Assembly (NCBI GenBank): GCA_900552725.1
Contig: USAT01000104.1
Location: 1 to 6,319 of the forward strand
Source: an uncultured Eubacteriales bacterium
GTDB lineage: Bacteria > Bacillota > Clostridia > Oscillospirales > Oscillospiraceae
Reading direction: 5' to 3'
DNA: 6,319 nucleotides
The notes under the pieces were generated by a model. It was given only the letters and a program-made list of their open reading frames with translations. It did no database searches and was not told the DNA's origin. Positions 5,828 through 6,319 of the stretch are shown here, piece by piece. How positions within the stretch are numbered: the stretch's first letter is position 1; each line of letters opens with the position of its first letter. A program made the position numbers and the translations under genes.

Positions 5828-6319
5828 TTACTTTAACAGATTACTGCTTCTGTATTGGATGGCCTCGGCCAGGTGTTGGACTTCGATATGCTCCGCGCCG
5901 TCCAGGTCGGCGATGGTGCGGGCCATGCGCAAGATGCGGTCGTGGCTGCGGCCGGTGAGGCCCAGCCGGTCAAAGGCGCCCTGCATGACCTTCTCCCCTG
6001 CCGCGTCCAGTTGGCAGTACTGGCCGATCATGGCGGGAGTCATATAGGCGTTGCAGGTGACGGCGGTGCCCGCAAAGCGGCGCTTCTGCACCTCCCGGGC
6101 GGCGTTGACCCGTTTGCGTACCTCCGCCGAGGACTCCGGCTGCTCCTTGCGGCGCATGGCCTCGTACTCCACGGACGGCACCTCGATATGCATGTCGATG
6201 CGGTCCAAAAGCGGGCCGGAGACACGGCGCATGTACTGCTCCACCTGCTGGGCCGAACAGCGGCAGCGGCCGGAGGGATGGCCGTACCAGCCGCAGCGGC
6301 AGGGGTTCATCGCGCCGAC
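5828..6319 (-). CDS. comM: YifB/ComM-family Mg-chelatase-like AAA+ ATPase, C-terminal part (5' end off the window)
   Basis: Only the last 163 codons are visible; the frame is open to the right edge and the true start lies outside. The first residues read VGAMNPCRCGWYG, a hallmark of the YifB/ComM family, so the Met at 6310 is internal and not a start. Also seen are a second Cys pair in GRCRCS, the RVSGPLLDRIDMHIEVP block, which belongs to the AAA+ core (arginine-finger/sensor region), and GLTGRSHDRILRMARTIADLDG...HLAEAIQYRS, the conserved C-terminal Mg-chelatase helical domain. In competent bacteria ComM is a hexameric helicase for branch migration during natural transformation; in many other bacteria the role of YifB is untested. 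The TAA stop is at 5828-5830. Full-length family members are about 500 residues, so roughly two thirds is missing here because of the window edge, not because of damage. Confidence 0.93.
   Translation of the reverse strand, partial: VGAMNPCRCGWYGHPSGRCRCSAQQVEQYMRRVSGPLLDRIDMHIEVPSVEYEAMRRKEQPESSAEVRKRVNAAREVQKRRFAGTAVTCNAYMTPAMIGQYCQLDAAGEKVMQGAFDRLGLTGRSHDRILRMARTIADLDGAEHIEVQHLAEAIQYRSSNLLK

Overview
This window looks like ordinary chromosomal sequence from a GC-rich, low-GC-ancestry Gram-positive (Bacillota), most likely a gut clostridium of the Oscillospiraceae type. The phylum call rests on a tRNA-Ile T-box riboswitch before ileS, strong AGGAG ribosome binding sites, and a ThiI without a rhodanese domain. 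The family call is softer. It comes from the high GC third positions and the style of the intergenic hairpin repeats, and it is inference.

All supported genes lie on the minus strand, so the transcription order runs from the right edge to the left edge. (1) 6319-5828 is the C-terminal part of a YifB/ComM-family AAA+ ATPase, cut by the window edge. (2) 5827-5485 is a 343-base gene-free stretch rich in inverted repeats. (3) 5484-3324 is a tight three-gene cluster: thiI (tRNA 4-thiouridine synthetase), pncC (CinA C-terminal-type nicotinamide-nucleotide amidase), and a small membrane protein of unknown function. (4) 3284-2955 holds a near-consensus sigma-A promoter and an isoleucine T-box leader, whose terminator and antiterminator can both be drawn base by base. 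(5) 2920-152 is ileS, full length. (6) 151-1 is a short non-coding tail with a long imperfect palindrome.

The themes are tRNA modification (thiI), tRNA charging (ileS, switched by uncharged tRNA-Ile), pyridine-nucleotide salvage (pncC) and DNA uptake or processing (comM). thiI, pncC and the membrane gene are probably co-transcribed, because the gaps are short and the pncC ribosome binding site overlaps the thiI stop codon. ileS has its own promoter and leader.

I found no CRISPR array, tRNA or rRNA gene, transposase or phage gene, and nothing that amounts to a previously undescribed system. The items most worth a second look are the hairpin cluster between comM and thiI, the palindrome after ileS, and the unassigned membrane protein in the thiI cluster.
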